Assembly (NCBI GenBank): GCA_019739295.1
Contig: JAHHDV010000026.1
Coordinates: 140,658-204,657 of the forward strand
Direction: 5' to 3'
Length of the DNA: 64,000 bases
From: Taibaiella sp.
Lineage (GTDB): Bacteria > Bacteroidota > Bacteroidia > Chitinophagales > Chitinophagaceae
Each line of letters begins with the position of its first letter. Position 1 is the stretch's first letter. The translations under genes were made by a program, and so were the position numbers. The notes under the pieces were generated by a model. The model was not told the origin of the DNA. It did no database searches and saw only the letters and a program-made list of their open reading frames with translations. Shown piece by piece: positions 1 to 9,250 of this stretch.

Positions 1-930
1 GTTCAGTCCCTGGATGAAACCTCACATGAAAATGAGGAAATGGGGGTGTACTGGAAATCTCTGACAGGGGGGTACTACTGGTATGATGCCCCTGTGTCTA
101 CACAGGCAGCTATCATAGAGGCCTTTACAGAGGTCGGCGGATATGAGCAGGAAGTAGAAGGAATGAAAAAGTGGCTGCTGAAGCAAAAACAGACCCAGCA
201 CTGGAGTTCGACCATAGCTACGGCAGATGCCTGCTACGCGTTGCTTTCCAGGGGAGAGAACTGGCTGGGCACACAGCCTGATGTAACGGTCCGGCTGGGT
301 TCGAACCAGATTAGGATCACCGAGGAAAATGCTGAAGCGGGAACGGGTTATTTTAAGAAGAAATATGAAACCAACGAAGTCAGGCCGGAGATGGGCGATA
401 TCACGATAAAAGTAGACCAGCCTGAAACGGCAAAGAGCAGGCCCAGCTGGGGTGCAGTCTATTGGCAGTACTTTGAAGATATGGACAAGGTGACCTCAGC
501 TTCCGGTCCGCTGAATATCACCAGGCAGCTGTATATCAGGAAGAATACCGCTAAAGGTACGGAGCTGGTAGCATGGAAAGGAGCAGAAACGTTGAAACCG
601 GGAGACAGGGTTACTGTTCGTGTGGTGATCCGTACAGACCGGGATCTGGAATATGTTCACCTGAAGGATATGCGGGCTGCTGCTTTTGAACCCGTAGATG
701 TGCTGAGCGGTTACCAGTTCAATAACGGGTTGGGGTATTACAGGAGCATATCTGATGCATCGGTCAATTTTTTCTTTGACCGCATCCATAAAGGCACCCA
801 CGTGTTCGAATATGATCTGTTCGTGAATGCAAGCGGTACATACAGTAACGGGATTTCTACGGTCCAATGTATGTATGCTCCTGAATTTGGCGCCCATACC
901 CAGGGCCAGAAGGTATACATAGAACGCTGA
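1..930 (+). CDS. Alpha-2-macroglobulin family protein, C-terminal part
   Basis: The frame is open from base 1, so the gene starts upstream of the window and only about 309 C-terminal residues are seen. The first part (GGYYWYDAPVSTQAAIIEAF, then WSSTIATADACYALL) looks like the alpha-helical thioester/complement-like region of bacterial alpha-2-macroglobulins. The last 120 residues show the receptor-binding-like end: LKPGDRVTV, EYVHLKDMRAAAFEP, a YYRS...FFFDRIHKGTHVFEYDL stretch and a final MYAPEF. In this family the protein is a large periplasmic protease trap working beside peptidoglycan synthesis. Whether a thioester motif is present cannot be seen. The gene ends just before hairpin element copy A, which may terminate it. 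Confidence 0.85.
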   Translation, partial: VQSLDETSHENEEMGVYWKSLTGGYYWYDAPVSTQAAIIEAFTEVGGYEQEVEGMKKWLLKQKQTQHWSSTIATADACYALLSRGENWLGTQPDVTVRLGSNQIRITEENAEAGTGYFKKKYETNEVRPEMGDITIKVDQPETAKSRPSWGAVYWQYFEDMDKVTSASGPLNITRQLYIRKNTAKGTELVAWKGAETLKPGDRVTVRVVIRTDRDLEYVHLKDMRAAAFEPVDVLSGYQFNNGLGYYRSISDASVNFFFDRIHKGTHVFEYDLFVNASGTYSNGISTVQCMYAPEFGAHTQGQKVYIER

Positions 931-1011
931 TCCGGCTGAATGCAAAAGACGTTTTTGAGGTAACGTCTCTTATTGTCATATAGATTGTCTGAATTTGATC
1001 TTTATAGATCC

Positions 1012-1040
1012 ACAAACCTGTCTGTATAGGACAGGTTTGT
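1012..1040. repeat. Dispersed hairpin element, copy A
   Basis: Perfect 11-bp inverted repeat ACAAACCTGTC / GACAGGTTTGT around a 7-base loop (TGTATAG). It lies between the converging alpha-2-macroglobulin gene and the acyltransferase gene and abuts the latter's stop codon. The left flank TATAGATC and right flank TTTACTTTT recur in the other copies (9118, 12861, 34000), so conservation exceeds the stem. It probably acts as a bidirectional terminator; this is the shortest copy. Confidence 0.75.
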
Positions 1041-2091
1041 TTACTTTTTAGGCAGTTCTTTTTTCCTTTTGAGAAACGGTCTTTCAATACAAAACCAGAA
1101 AAAGCAACAACAAATAACCAGCAGAAGCGTATAAAGAATGAATGCTTTCCAGATAGATTGGTGATACATACCGGAATAAATGAGAACCTGGACGATGGGG
1201 TAGTGTACCAGGTACAGGCTGTAAGAAAAATCGTGTTTTATCCGGATGCTGATATGCTTTCTTACTATATAGGCAAAATAAAATATAACAATACCCAGTC
1301 CTATAGGGAATAGAATGCTGAAACCTAAAAAATAATTCGCCAATAAAATGAATATACCCGGCCAGATCAGGAAAGACAGGTTCCGCAATAGCCAATCCCT
1401 GTTATAATATGCGAAAATACCAATGGAAAAATACTCCGTAAATGCAGGGAACTGGTTGTAAAGCGGCTGCCATTGAGGGGCATTGTGCATTAAAAGATCC
1501 AGCATGCCGCGATATAAAAAGGAGGATAAGTACAATAGGCCGATAGACAGGTTGATGCGTTTTAATGAATGGGTCTTCTTCAGGAAAAATAAGAATACAG
1601 GCAGCAGCAGGTAGAAAGAAACTTCAATTTTTATGGTCCATAAGGATCCGTTTACGGAATCAAATGGATTATGGGTAAATACCCCGGGAAGAGAAGGCTG
1701 GATTGAAATTCAGGAAAACCAGGTTAGCTCCGAGGTATCGCCACAATTGAGGGTGCGTAAAATAGTCCCATACATGATATTCTGAAATGGTACAGAGGGC
1801 TATAGCTGCAATGAGTACGACAGAGATGTATGCGGGAAGTAACCTTTTGGCCCTTTTTATAAAGTAACCGGATAATGTGCCTGATTTCAAGAAACTGCTG
1901 CAGACCAGGCATCCGCTCAATATAAAGAAGCCCCTGACAGCAACGTTTGTATCAAAGTACTTTGCTATTTCGGTATAATGATCTTCTCCGGATAAAGAAA
2001 GAAAATGCGCAATGGCCACCATTCCTGCAAAAAGTAGCCTGAGGAAATCAAAATTATTGTCGGGAATAGAAATTATATGCTTGTCATTCAT
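1041..2091 (-). CDS. Acyltransferase family 3 (OafA/YrhL-like) membrane protein, frame broken
   Basis: Integral membrane O-acyltransferase of the type that acetylates sugars of LPS, exopolysaccharide or peptidoglycan. The N-terminal piece carries NFDFLRLLFAGMVAIAHF with the family histidine, GFFILSG, and the KRAKRLLPAY region. The C-terminal piece carries VNGSLWTIKIEV and ends in FCIERPFLKR. The two pieces lie in different frames; near 1700 one extra A turns the expected QPSLPGVFTHNPF into a premature stop at 1669. I chose the ATG at 2091 (MNDKHI) because it begins just before the conserved FDFLR; an ATG at 2160 would add 23 unconserved residues. The acceptor substrate cannot be predicted. 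Confidence 0.8.
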
Positions 2092-2212
2092 TTGATGGGT
2101 TCGGATATTATTGCCTGTCCAAGTTCCCAAAAATACAAATACAATAACAATGCCTTGCATTTAGCAGTTAATAATAAATAAGTAACTTGCACCTGCAAAT
2201 TTAATTTCGAAT

Positions 2213-2557
2213 ATGCATATTGAAGTTTTAAAGTCCAAACTGCACCGAGTTGCTGTAACTGAGGCTGACCTGAATTATATCGGAAGCATCACGATCGACG
2301 AAGATCTGATGGATGCGGCAGGATTTATCGAATATGAGAAAGTTCAGGTTGTAAATGTAAACAATGGCGAACGCCTGGAAACATATATCATTAAAGGCCC
2401 ACGCAATAGCGGGAAAATATGCCTCAACGGTCCTGCTGCCAGAAGAGTCGCTGTAGGGGACATCGTTATCATAATCAGCTATGCGCTTTTGGAATTCGAA
2501 GAAGCTAAAAAGTTCAAGCCTACGGTGATTTTCCCTAAAGAAGGAAATAAATTATAA
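2213..2557 (+). CDS. panD: Aspartate 1-decarboxylase
   Basis: Cytosolic pyruvoyl enzyme converting L-aspartate to beta-alanine for pantothenate and CoA synthesis. At 114 residues it has the normal family length. It starts [13 protein letters not shown], has the Gly24-Ser25 self-cleavage site in YIGSITID, and keeps NNGERLETY and the NGPAAR segment near residues 78-83. The proenzyme is cleaved before Ser25, which becomes the pyruvoyl group. It lies 11 bases before the flippase-like gene and probably shares its transcript. The start is preceded by an AT-rich leader with no clear Shine-Dalgarno sequence, common in this phylum. Confidence 0.96.
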   Translation: MHIEVLKSKLHRVAVTEADLNYIGSITIDEDLMDAAGFIEYEKVQVVNVNNGERLETYIIKGPRNSGKICLNGPAARRVAVGDIVIIISYALLEFEEAKKFKPTVIFPKEGNKL

Positions 2558-2568
2558 CTGCATCTTAT

Positions 2569-3594
2569 ATGAATGCAAGTAAAAAATCCATAATCCAGGT
2601 AGTTGTTTTTTTTCTGATAGCTTTCGGCCTGATCTATTGGCAATACCAGTCCCATGACCGGAACACAGATCCGGGAGATCAAGCTTGCAATCCGGGATAC
2701 AAAATGGGCCTACCTGTTCTATGCTATAATAGTCGGGTTTTTATCCCATCTGATGCGTGCACTAAGATGGAGAATGCTGTTGCAGGCTTCAGGGATCCGG
2801 CCACGGGTTAAGAGCACGACTATATCTGTGCTGCTGGGTTACCTGGCCAACACATTGATCCCCAGGTTGGGAGAAATCATCAGGTGCAGTACGATGACGA
2901 AAACAGAGGGTGTCCCTTTTGAGCAATCGATCGGGACGGTGATTTCGGAACGGCTGTTCGATGTATTATCGCTGCTCATATTGTTTTTACTGGTGTTTGC
3001 TTTGGAGTACGACACCCTTTCTGTATACGGAAGTAACCTGTTATCCCGGTTTTTCTATGATGAGCTGGGGCATTGAAGACCGGAAAACTATTGGGATTGG
3101 CAGCCTTGCTGCTTATTGGATTCATAATGATCATTATTGTTTTTAAGAGAATGAAAAACAATAAGCTCAAAGCCATTCTCCAAAATGGACTAGTCGGCCT
3201 CAGGAGCATTTTTCAGGTAAGGAATAAATTCCTTTTTCTATTGTATACGATCTGTATGTGGATGCTCTATGTGCTGATGGTATATGTTGCATTCCGGGCT
3301 GTGTCTGCAACGGAGCATCTGGGATGGATCCCGGCTATGGCAGTAACAGCTTTCGGAAGTATTGCGATCATATTTACACCGGGAGGCATCGGCGCCTATC
3401 CACCCGTAGCCGCTGCAATTCTGAGCTTTTACCATGTAGATTCGGTGTCAGGTATAGCTGCAGGCTGGGTCTCATGGACCATGCAGACAGCTGTAGTCAT
3501 CATCCTGGGCTTACTGGCGTTAGCAGCACTTTCTTTTATCTCACCTCATAAACCTAAAGAAAATGAACCCACTCTTGTCGGCACTTCAGCATAA
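2569..3594 (+). CDS. Lysylphosphatidylglycerol synthase TM region / UPF0104 family flippase-like protein, frame broken
   Basis: A polytopic membrane protein of the YbhN/AglD flippase-like family. Three in-order pieces in different frames together give a normal-length protein of about 340 residues: KSIIQVVVFFLIAFGLIYW (TM1), then SHLMRALRWRMLL and GYLANTLIPRLGEIIR, then IFTPGGIGAYPPVAAAI, all family signatures. Breaks are a CCC for CC near 2652 and a GGGG for GGGGG near 3065; correcting each restores the frame. The 3' end overlaps rfaE2 by 32 bases, so the two genes are coupled, suggesting an envelope lipid or glycolipid role. The transported substrate is unknown. Confidence 0.82.
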
Positions 3595-4051
3595 GATCCA
3601 AAGTAAGGAAGAGGCAATCAAAAGCTGTCATCGCTTCCGAATGAAATCTGATACGGTTGTATTTACAAATGGTTGTTTTGATATACTCCACGCCGGGCAT
3701 ATCCACAGCATTGCTGCAGCGAAATCTTTAGGTACCAAACTGGTTGTAGGCATTAATAGCGATGCTTCTGTCAGGGCATTAAAGGGTGAGGGAAGGCCGG
3801 TACAAAATGAAGAGAGCAGGGTTCTGGTCCTTGCGGCATTGGCATATGTCGATATTGTTGTCGTCTTTGGAGAAGACACGCCATTAGCGCTCATTAAGAG
3901 CCTGAATCCGGATGTCCTGGTCAAAGGTGGTGATTATTCACCGGACGATATCGTGGGGGCAAAAGAGGTACTGGCTAAGGGCGGCAGGGTGGAGATCATA
4001 CCCATACTGGAAGGATATTCGACCACTGCAGTGATCCAAAAATTAAAATAA
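3563..4051 (+). CDS. rfaE2: D-glycero-beta-D-manno-heptose 1-phosphate adenylyltransferase
   Basis: Nucleotidyltransferase that makes ADP-heptose for the LPS inner core. In E. coli this is the C-terminal half of the HldE fusion; here it is a stand-alone 162-residue protein, the usual Bacteroidota arrangement. The N-terminal part has TNGCFDILHAGHI, with the HxGH motif of the cytidylyltransferase-like fold; KGGDYSPDDIVGA and GYSTTAVIQKLK follow near the C-terminus. No heptose kinase (rfaE1) is adjacent. It overlaps the upstream membrane protein gene. Together with kdsC near 26.4 kb it indicates a heptose- and KDO-containing lipopolysaccharide. Confidence 0.93.
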   Translation: MNPLLSALQHKIQSKEEAIKSCHRFRMKSDTVVFTNGCFDILHAGHIHSIAAAKSLGTKLVVGINSDASVRALKGEGRPVQNEESRVLVLAALAYVDIVVVFGEDTPLALIKSLNPDVLVKGGDYSPDDIVGAKEVLAKGGRVEIIPILEGYSTTAVIQKLK

Positions 4052-4057
4052 TTTTTT

Positions 4058-4492
4058 CTAGTTATGCTTCATGGGGTACCCTTTCTCCACCCAGTCCAGC
4101 TTTAGAGACTTAGGGAGATCCAGAGCTCTGTAATTGGTGAACCCCATTTTCTCCAATAACCTGGCAGCCGGAAGGAGGTTCGGACAGGTGGCGAAAGGAC
4201 AGCATCCGCAGTAATAAACGATAGGGGTGTCTTTAGGGATGTTCCTGAGATACTTTTTCAGCTTTTTGACATTTTTTTTCTCTTCTACTGCCCCGATATT
4301 CACGGCATTTTTGATGTCATTGACGGGACCGGTATTCAGGATAAGGTACTGGTCTCCTTCGGGAGATTCAAGAATTGCTGCAAATTCTTCTGCACTGATT
4401 TTTGCGGCAGCAGAGGGCAGTATCGTTTGCGCTTTTATATTCAGGGCACTGAGCAGGACAGCACTGAGCAGGATAAGGATTTTGTTTTTCAT
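4058..4492 (-). CDS. Secreted rhodanese-like protein
   Basis: About 144 residues from the ATG at 4492 (MKNKILILLSAVLL), which begins a good signal peptide ending near IKAQ; an upstream ATG at 4543 would spoil it. The mature part has a rhodanese-like fold: ISAEEFAAIL, QYLILNTG, DTPIVYYCGCCPFATCPN and LLEKMGFTNYRAL. The usual active-site Cys loop is widened into a Cys-rich CGCC...C segment. This form is common in Bacteroidota and may serve sulfur transfer or redox work in the periplasm; the reaction is not known. It converges on rfaE2 with only six bases between stops. Confidence 0.8.
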   Translation of the reverse strand: MKNKILILLSAVLLSALNIKAQTILPSAAAKISAEEFAAILESPEGDQYLILNTGPVNDIKNAVNIGAVEEKKNVKKLKKYLRNIPKDTPIVYYCGCCPFATCPNLLPAARLLEKMGFTNYRALDLPKSLKLDWVEKGYPMKHN

Positions 4493-4717
4493 AGAAGGGA
4501 AAAATACAAAATTAGCGGATCCGGGAGAAAACAAACAACTCAAAACGGAAATTAACGGATCGGTAAAGGTTTGAATGTATTATTCTTTCATATATAAGAG
4601 GGAGTGTTGTCGGGAACCTGAATTACAGTAGCAGGGATGGCAGGAAGCCCGTACAATGACATCCGGCATTGCCCGTTACAACCTCACCGCGTTTCAGGCT
4701 TTTTTATAATAAATACA

Positions 4718-5845
4718 TCAGTTTATATTTTCCCACCACTTGCCAAAAGTTTGTGTAGTATCGTTCAGATAGACAATTTCTCCGATTTTAGGGGTAACCA
4801 ATGGTATGTGTGCGTGGCCATCCTTGTCATTCAGCTCATTAATGGTCCTGAGCGGTTCGTCCCAGGAATGGTTGGCCAGTTTGAATTTAGAAGAATGTAT
4901 GGGGAAGAGTCGCCTGGCCTTTAAATCCTTTGCAGCTTTTAATCCTTCTTCGGGTAGCATGTGGATGGCCTGCCAGGCCAGGTTATACTGGCCATTATCC
5001 AGAAGCGCCAGGTCAAAGCCACCGAACTGTTCCCCTATTGCCGCAAAATGGGTATCATAACCGCTATCCCCGCCAAGGTATAATTTCATGCCGGGTGCCT
5101 GTAAGACAAATGAAAGCCAGAGTGTATTGTTTCTCGTTAAACTCCTGCCAGAGAAATGCCGGGCAGGCCTGGTGTATATCGTAAAGTCATCGCTGATCAC
5201 TACAGAATCATTCCAGTCTTTCTCTGTAATGATCGCCGGGTCAAATTTCCAGTATTCAAAATGTTCACCCACGCCCAGCCCGCAAATAACCTGTCTGACT
5301 TTGGGCTTTAATTGCAGTATGGTGTGATAATCCAGGTGATCATAATGGTCATGGGTAATGAGCAGGTAGTCGATCTCAGGCATATCCTCTGCCGAATAAA
5401 TATCTGATCCCTTAAAAGATTGATTGGAGCCGGGTATAGGGGATGCATTGCCGCTGAATACAGGATCTATGAGGAAGCGTTTGCCATCAAGCTGGATCAG
5501 GTACGATGAATGTCCGAACCACACCAGTACATTCTCCGTGATGGGAATATGGCGTAAGTCCGTTTTTACGGCAGGGATTGCATCAATAGGCCGGGTGTGC
5601 GGGAATTTTTTAAAAAGGAAGTCGTAGATCACCCCTGTCATGGAATAGCCTTCTGTAATCGTGGGGGTAAAGTGAATATTTTGAAATTTTCCATTTTTAT
5701 AATGAGGTGATTGCTGCAGTTGCTCCAGCCGTTTGCCGCTTGGTGCCCTGCCAAACTGGGGATGCTGCAAAAATATAAATGCGGCAATAGCTAACAATAG
5801 TATAGTGCTCAAAAATATAATTATCATTCTCTTAATGATTTTCAT
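4718..5845 (-). CDS. MBL-fold metallo-hydrolase, membrane-anchored, NAPE-PLD/UlaG-like
   Basis: 375 residues. Residues 7-27 form an N-terminal hydrophobic anchor (MIIIFLSTILLLAIAAFIF). The metallo-beta-lactamase fold follows: GHSSYLIQLDGKRFLIDPVF (111-130), the metal motif HDHYDHLD (165-172), RHFSGR, LGGDSGYDTHF with a metal-binding Asp, and IHSSKFKL near the C-terminus. The pattern fits the group containing N-acyl-phosphatidylethanolamine phospholipase D and UlaG lactonase, so a phosphodiesterase acting on envelope lipids is plausible but unproven. It is transcribed alone, divergent from the MATE gene. Confidence 0.85.
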   Translation of the reverse strand: MKIIKRMIIIFLSTILLLAIAAFIFLQHPQFGRAPSGKRLEQLQQSPHYKNGKFQNIHFTPTITEGYSMTGVIYDFLFKKFPHTRPIDAIPAVKTDLRHIPITENVLVWFGHSSYLIQLDGKRFLIDPVFSGNASPIPGSNQSFKGSDIYSAEDMPEIDYLLITHDHYDHLDYHTILQLKPKVRQVICGLGVGEHFEYWKFDPAIITEKDWNDSVVISDDFTIYTRPARHFSGRSLTRNNTLWLSFVLQAPGMKLYLGGDSGYDTHFAAIGEQFGGFDLALLDNGQYNLAWQAIHMLPEEGLKAAKDLKARRLFPIHSSKFKLANHSWDEPLRTINELNDKDGHAHIPLVTPKIGEIVYLNDTTQTFGKWWENIN

Positions 5846-6053
5846 TTAAAGTACGATTGTGATCTTTCAGGTTGTGAATGCATCAAATTTCCAGAATATT
5901 TCTTTCATGGACTATTTTTTTATCGATCCTGCCGGAAAAGTATACGGTGTCCCTGGGAAACCAGATCATCAAATGCCCTGATCCTATTCATTCATCAGGC
6001 AGGACGGGATTTTACAGGCAGGTTTTTTATTATCCCCACATTGTATTTTCAGA

Positions 6054-6061
6054 TATCTTTG
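6054..6061 (+). promoter_or_regulatory. Candidate -7 promoter element upstream of MATE gene
   Basis: TATCTTTG matches the Bacteroidota -7 consensus TAnnTTTG exactly and lies 17 bases before the ATG at 6078. No convincing -33 TTG was found at the usual spacing, so this is a weak call. Confidence 0.35.
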
Positions 6062-6077
6062 CACACGTTTTGAATTC

Positions 6078-7433
6078 ATGAGACAGTTTGAACCTTCGTA
6101 CAGGGATATTCTCCGGATTGCCGCACCCATCTCTTTTTCTTTAATGATCCCGCAGGTTGGTTTTGTGGCGAATACTTTGTTTGTAAGCTCACCTGGGGTC
6201 CGATGCACTTTCTGTAATAGGGATGGTGGGGGTTTATTATTTATTGCTGACCTGGCTCGGATATGGACTGAGCAATGGCATGCTGGTCTTGCTGTCGAGA
6301 AGTGCGGGAGCCCGTCACATTCAGGCCTATGGCGCTACATTCAGGAACGGATTGGTCATCGGCGGCATATTCACCTTGATCTTGTTATTGGTGTCTTATA
6401 TGATGGGAGGTGTCATGTACCAATCCCTGCTGACCCATGAAACATTGGTATCGGAGGCCACAGGTTTTTTTACATCTACGCCTACTGGGATTTCCTTTCC
6501 TCATCATCAACCAGCTCATGAATGTTTTCTTCATCAGTACGGGCAGAACGATGTGGCTGCTTGCAGGATCCTTGGTGGGCAACCTGGTCAACATATTTTT
6601 CGACTACGTCCTTATATTCGGAAATATGGGATTTCCTGAGATGGGGGTCAATGGTGCTGCCATAGGCTCGGTACTTGGAGAGGTCGTATATTTTCTCGTG
6701 ATGGTTTTGGTGATCCTGGGCCACCGCTGGCAAAAAGCATATGCACTGATCGGGGGAGATAGCTGGGACCCGGTTGTGATCTGTAAGATCATACAAATTT
6801 CATCTCCATTGGTTTTTCCAGTATATATTCAGCATCGGGGGATGGCAGGTTTACTTCATTTATATGGAGCACCTGGGCAGGGAAGAAGTCGCTGCTACCC
6901 ATATCCTGAGAAATGCCCTTGGCGTGATCGGGATCGGCGGATGGGCTTTGGCCAGTACCAGCAATACACTAGTGAGTAATCTTTTGGGGCAGAATAGAAA
7001 GCAGGATGTCCTGCTGGCTGTCAAGAGGATATTGATGGTAAGTGCCGTGTTCGGACTGGGCTGTTCATTGTTTTTATATACAGCCAAGGATGTCCTGATG
7101 CCTTATTTCAGTACCGATGATATCGTCGTGGACAGAACGATGCAGGGACTCAGGGTTATCTACGGCTCTTCTGTTTTGTTATGTATGGCTACAGTACTGT
7201 TCAATGCCCTGATCGGATTGGGCGCTACCAGGATCAGCATGATTTTCGAGGTCAGCTGTGTATTGCTGTATGTCCTTTACCTAACCCTTGTCGTTCAGGT
7301 ATTTCATTTAAACTTCTGGTGGGCCTGGACTTCCGAATATGCATATTGGGGCCTGCTTTTTGTGCTTTCTTCAATTTATATCCTGAGGAAAAAATGGATG
7401 AAATATACTCCTGCTTCCGCTCCGGTTTCTTAA
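6078..7433 (+). CDS. MATE family efflux transporter, frame broken
   Basis: Inner-membrane cation-coupled multidrug/toxin exporter. Four in-order pieces give about 450 residues: YRDILRIAAPISFSLMIPQV at the start, YGLSNGMLVLLSRSAGA, then FFISTGRTMWLLAGSLVGN, and finally NALIGLGATRISMIFEV. At least four one-base breaks are visible: an extra T near 6189 (fixing it gives FVSHLGSDALSVIG), TTTTTTT for eight T near 6470, GGG for GGGG near 6489, and TTTTT for TTTT near 6817. Each correction restores MATE sequence. The substrate is not predictable. It is followed 75 bases later by a sodium/solute symporter on the same strand. Confidence 0.82.
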
Positions 7434-7508
7434 AATATCAGTGGATAAATTGCAAAAAGCGTGGCGGGTTTCCTATTTTAGCCTTTTAAAACAAGACAAC
7501 TTTCATTC

Positions 7509-9054
7509 ATGGATAGTTCCGTTATACTGCTCAGTATAGTCGTGGCATATTTCTTATTGCTGCTGGGTATCGCCTTTTATACTTCCAGGGGAAGTAACAA
7601 TGATTCATTTTTTATTGGTAACAGGAAAAGTAACTGGATGCTGGTAGCCTTTGGGATGATCGGAACCAGCCTGAGCGGTGTCACCTTTATTTCGGTACCC
7701 GGTACTGTGGGTAAAGCTACCGCAGGCTTGTATCCTTATGGCGCTTTTGAGTACTATATGCTCGTTATCGGTTTTTTTTATCGGTTATTTTATCGTTGCA
7801 GCGGTACTGCTGCCCTTGTACTACAGGCTCAATCTTACCTCTATATATACCTATTTAGGTAAACGGTTCAATGTAGAAGCACATAAGATCGGTTCCCTCT
7901 TTTTTATCATTTCCCGCTGTGTGGGAGCGACTGCCAGACTGTACTTAGTGGTGAATGTACTGCAATTGTTTTTATTAGAGCAGATGGGCATCCCGTTCTG
8001 GGCTACATCTATGATCCTGCTGCTGATGGTATTGCTGTATACATTCGAGGGTGGTGTAAAGACAATAGTGATCACGGATACCCTGCAGACCACATTTATG
8101 ATCATCAGCCTGCTGGCCTGTATTATTTTTATTCTTTCACAGTTAGACCTTTCGGTAGCTGAGGCATTTGGTGAGTTAAAGCAGCAGGACTATACGCGCC
8201 TGTTCAATTTTGATGTCAATTCCAAGACATTTTTCCTCAAGACAATACTGGGAGGTATGTTCATCACCATAGCAATGACCGGTCTGGACCAGGAAATGAT
8301 GCAAAAGAATATCTCGGTAGATAATGTCCGCAATGCCAAGAAGAATATGATCACCTTCAGCTTTATCCTTTTGTTCGTCAACCTTGCATTCCTGTTCCTG
8401 GGGGGATTGCTGTATATATACGCGATGAAAAATGGTGGCGGATATGACGGAAGCGCATTTCATCTGGCAGGAAGCACTGCTAATGTGATGGGGGATGATT
8501 TATTTCCATCGTTATCACTGAACGGATATTTCCCGATGCTCATTTCCGTTATTTTCATTATCGGTTTGATCTCTGCATTATTTCCATCGGCTGACGGTGC
8601 ATTGACGGCTGTGACCAGTTCATTCTGTGTGGACCTGATCAAGCTTAAAGATGATCATACCAGGACGGAAAAGCAAAAAAAGAAAATACGTATGCGGGTC
8701 CACCTGGTCTTCACCATCGTTTTCTTCCTGCTGATCATGATGTTCAAGGTGATCAATAATAAATCTATTGTCTACCTGATTATGGAAGTAGCCGGGTATA
8801 CTTACGGACCATTGCTGGGATTATTTGCGTTTGGGATCCTTACGAAACGGGTGATCACAAGGAAATATGCCATACTCTTCATCACCCTGGCAGCCCCGGT
8901 CATCACTTACCTGCTGAATATGCTGGTGTCGAATTTAAGCGCGTATCAGATAGGAGTAGAGCTGATCCTGATCAATGGCCTGATCACTTTCCTGGGATTA
9001 TGGATCGCCAGTGAAAAACGACTTACGGTCAATGTTAATCCTGACCAGTATTAG
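7509..9054 (+). CDS. Sodium:solute symporter (SSS family), frame broken
   Basis: Inner-membrane Na+-coupled transporter of about 514 residues. The first piece has SSVILLSIVVAYFLLLLGIA, then FFIGNRKSNWMLVAFGMIGT and SLSGVTFISVPG; the second has LTSIYTYLGKRF, TFEGGVKTIVITDTLQT (a classic SSS signature), MTGLDQEMMQKN and ISALFPSADGALTAVTS. The break is a run of eight T at 7772-7779; with seven T the frame reads VIGFFIGYFIVAAVLLPLYY. The subfamily (sialic acid, sugar, proline or other) cannot be assigned. It converges on the alpha-oxoamine synthase gene with hairpin copy B between them. Confidence 0.87.
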
Positions 9055-9117
9055 GTATACGCTGGTATATCCTCTTGGGTTATAGCCTTTATAGGAAAAA
9101 AGGAGCTGTCCAGAAGT

Positions 9118-9164
9118 AAACAAACCTGTCCTGTTGCGCTGACTCCAATACAGACAGGTTTGTT
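9118..9164. repeat. Dispersed hairpin element, copy B (reverse orientation)
   Basis: AACAAACCTGTC (9119-9130) pairs with GACAGGTTTGTT (9153-9164) around a 22-base loop, and CTGT/ACAG just inside can extend the stem. Read on the minus strand the flanks match copy C: ATGTATGGATC before the stem and TTTACTT after it. It sits in the 3'-to-3' gap between the symporter and the oxoamine synthase gene, fitting a shared terminator or a mobile repeat. Confidence 0.75.
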
Positions 9165-9250
9165 GATCCATACATGCCACATTCCGACAAGGTTAATGTG
9201 ACCACAAAAGAAGCTTTTCAAACAGTCTCCGGATATTTGAATTGATCGAG

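Noticed and set aside
4637..4924. Plus-strand open frame antisense to the MBL hydrolase gene
   Set aside because: Shadow of the real minus-strand gene, which has clear metal-binding motifs.
5878..6081. Plus-strand open frame before the MATE gene
   Set aside because: Composition is not protein-like, it overlaps the MATE promoter and start, and no signal or motif is seen.
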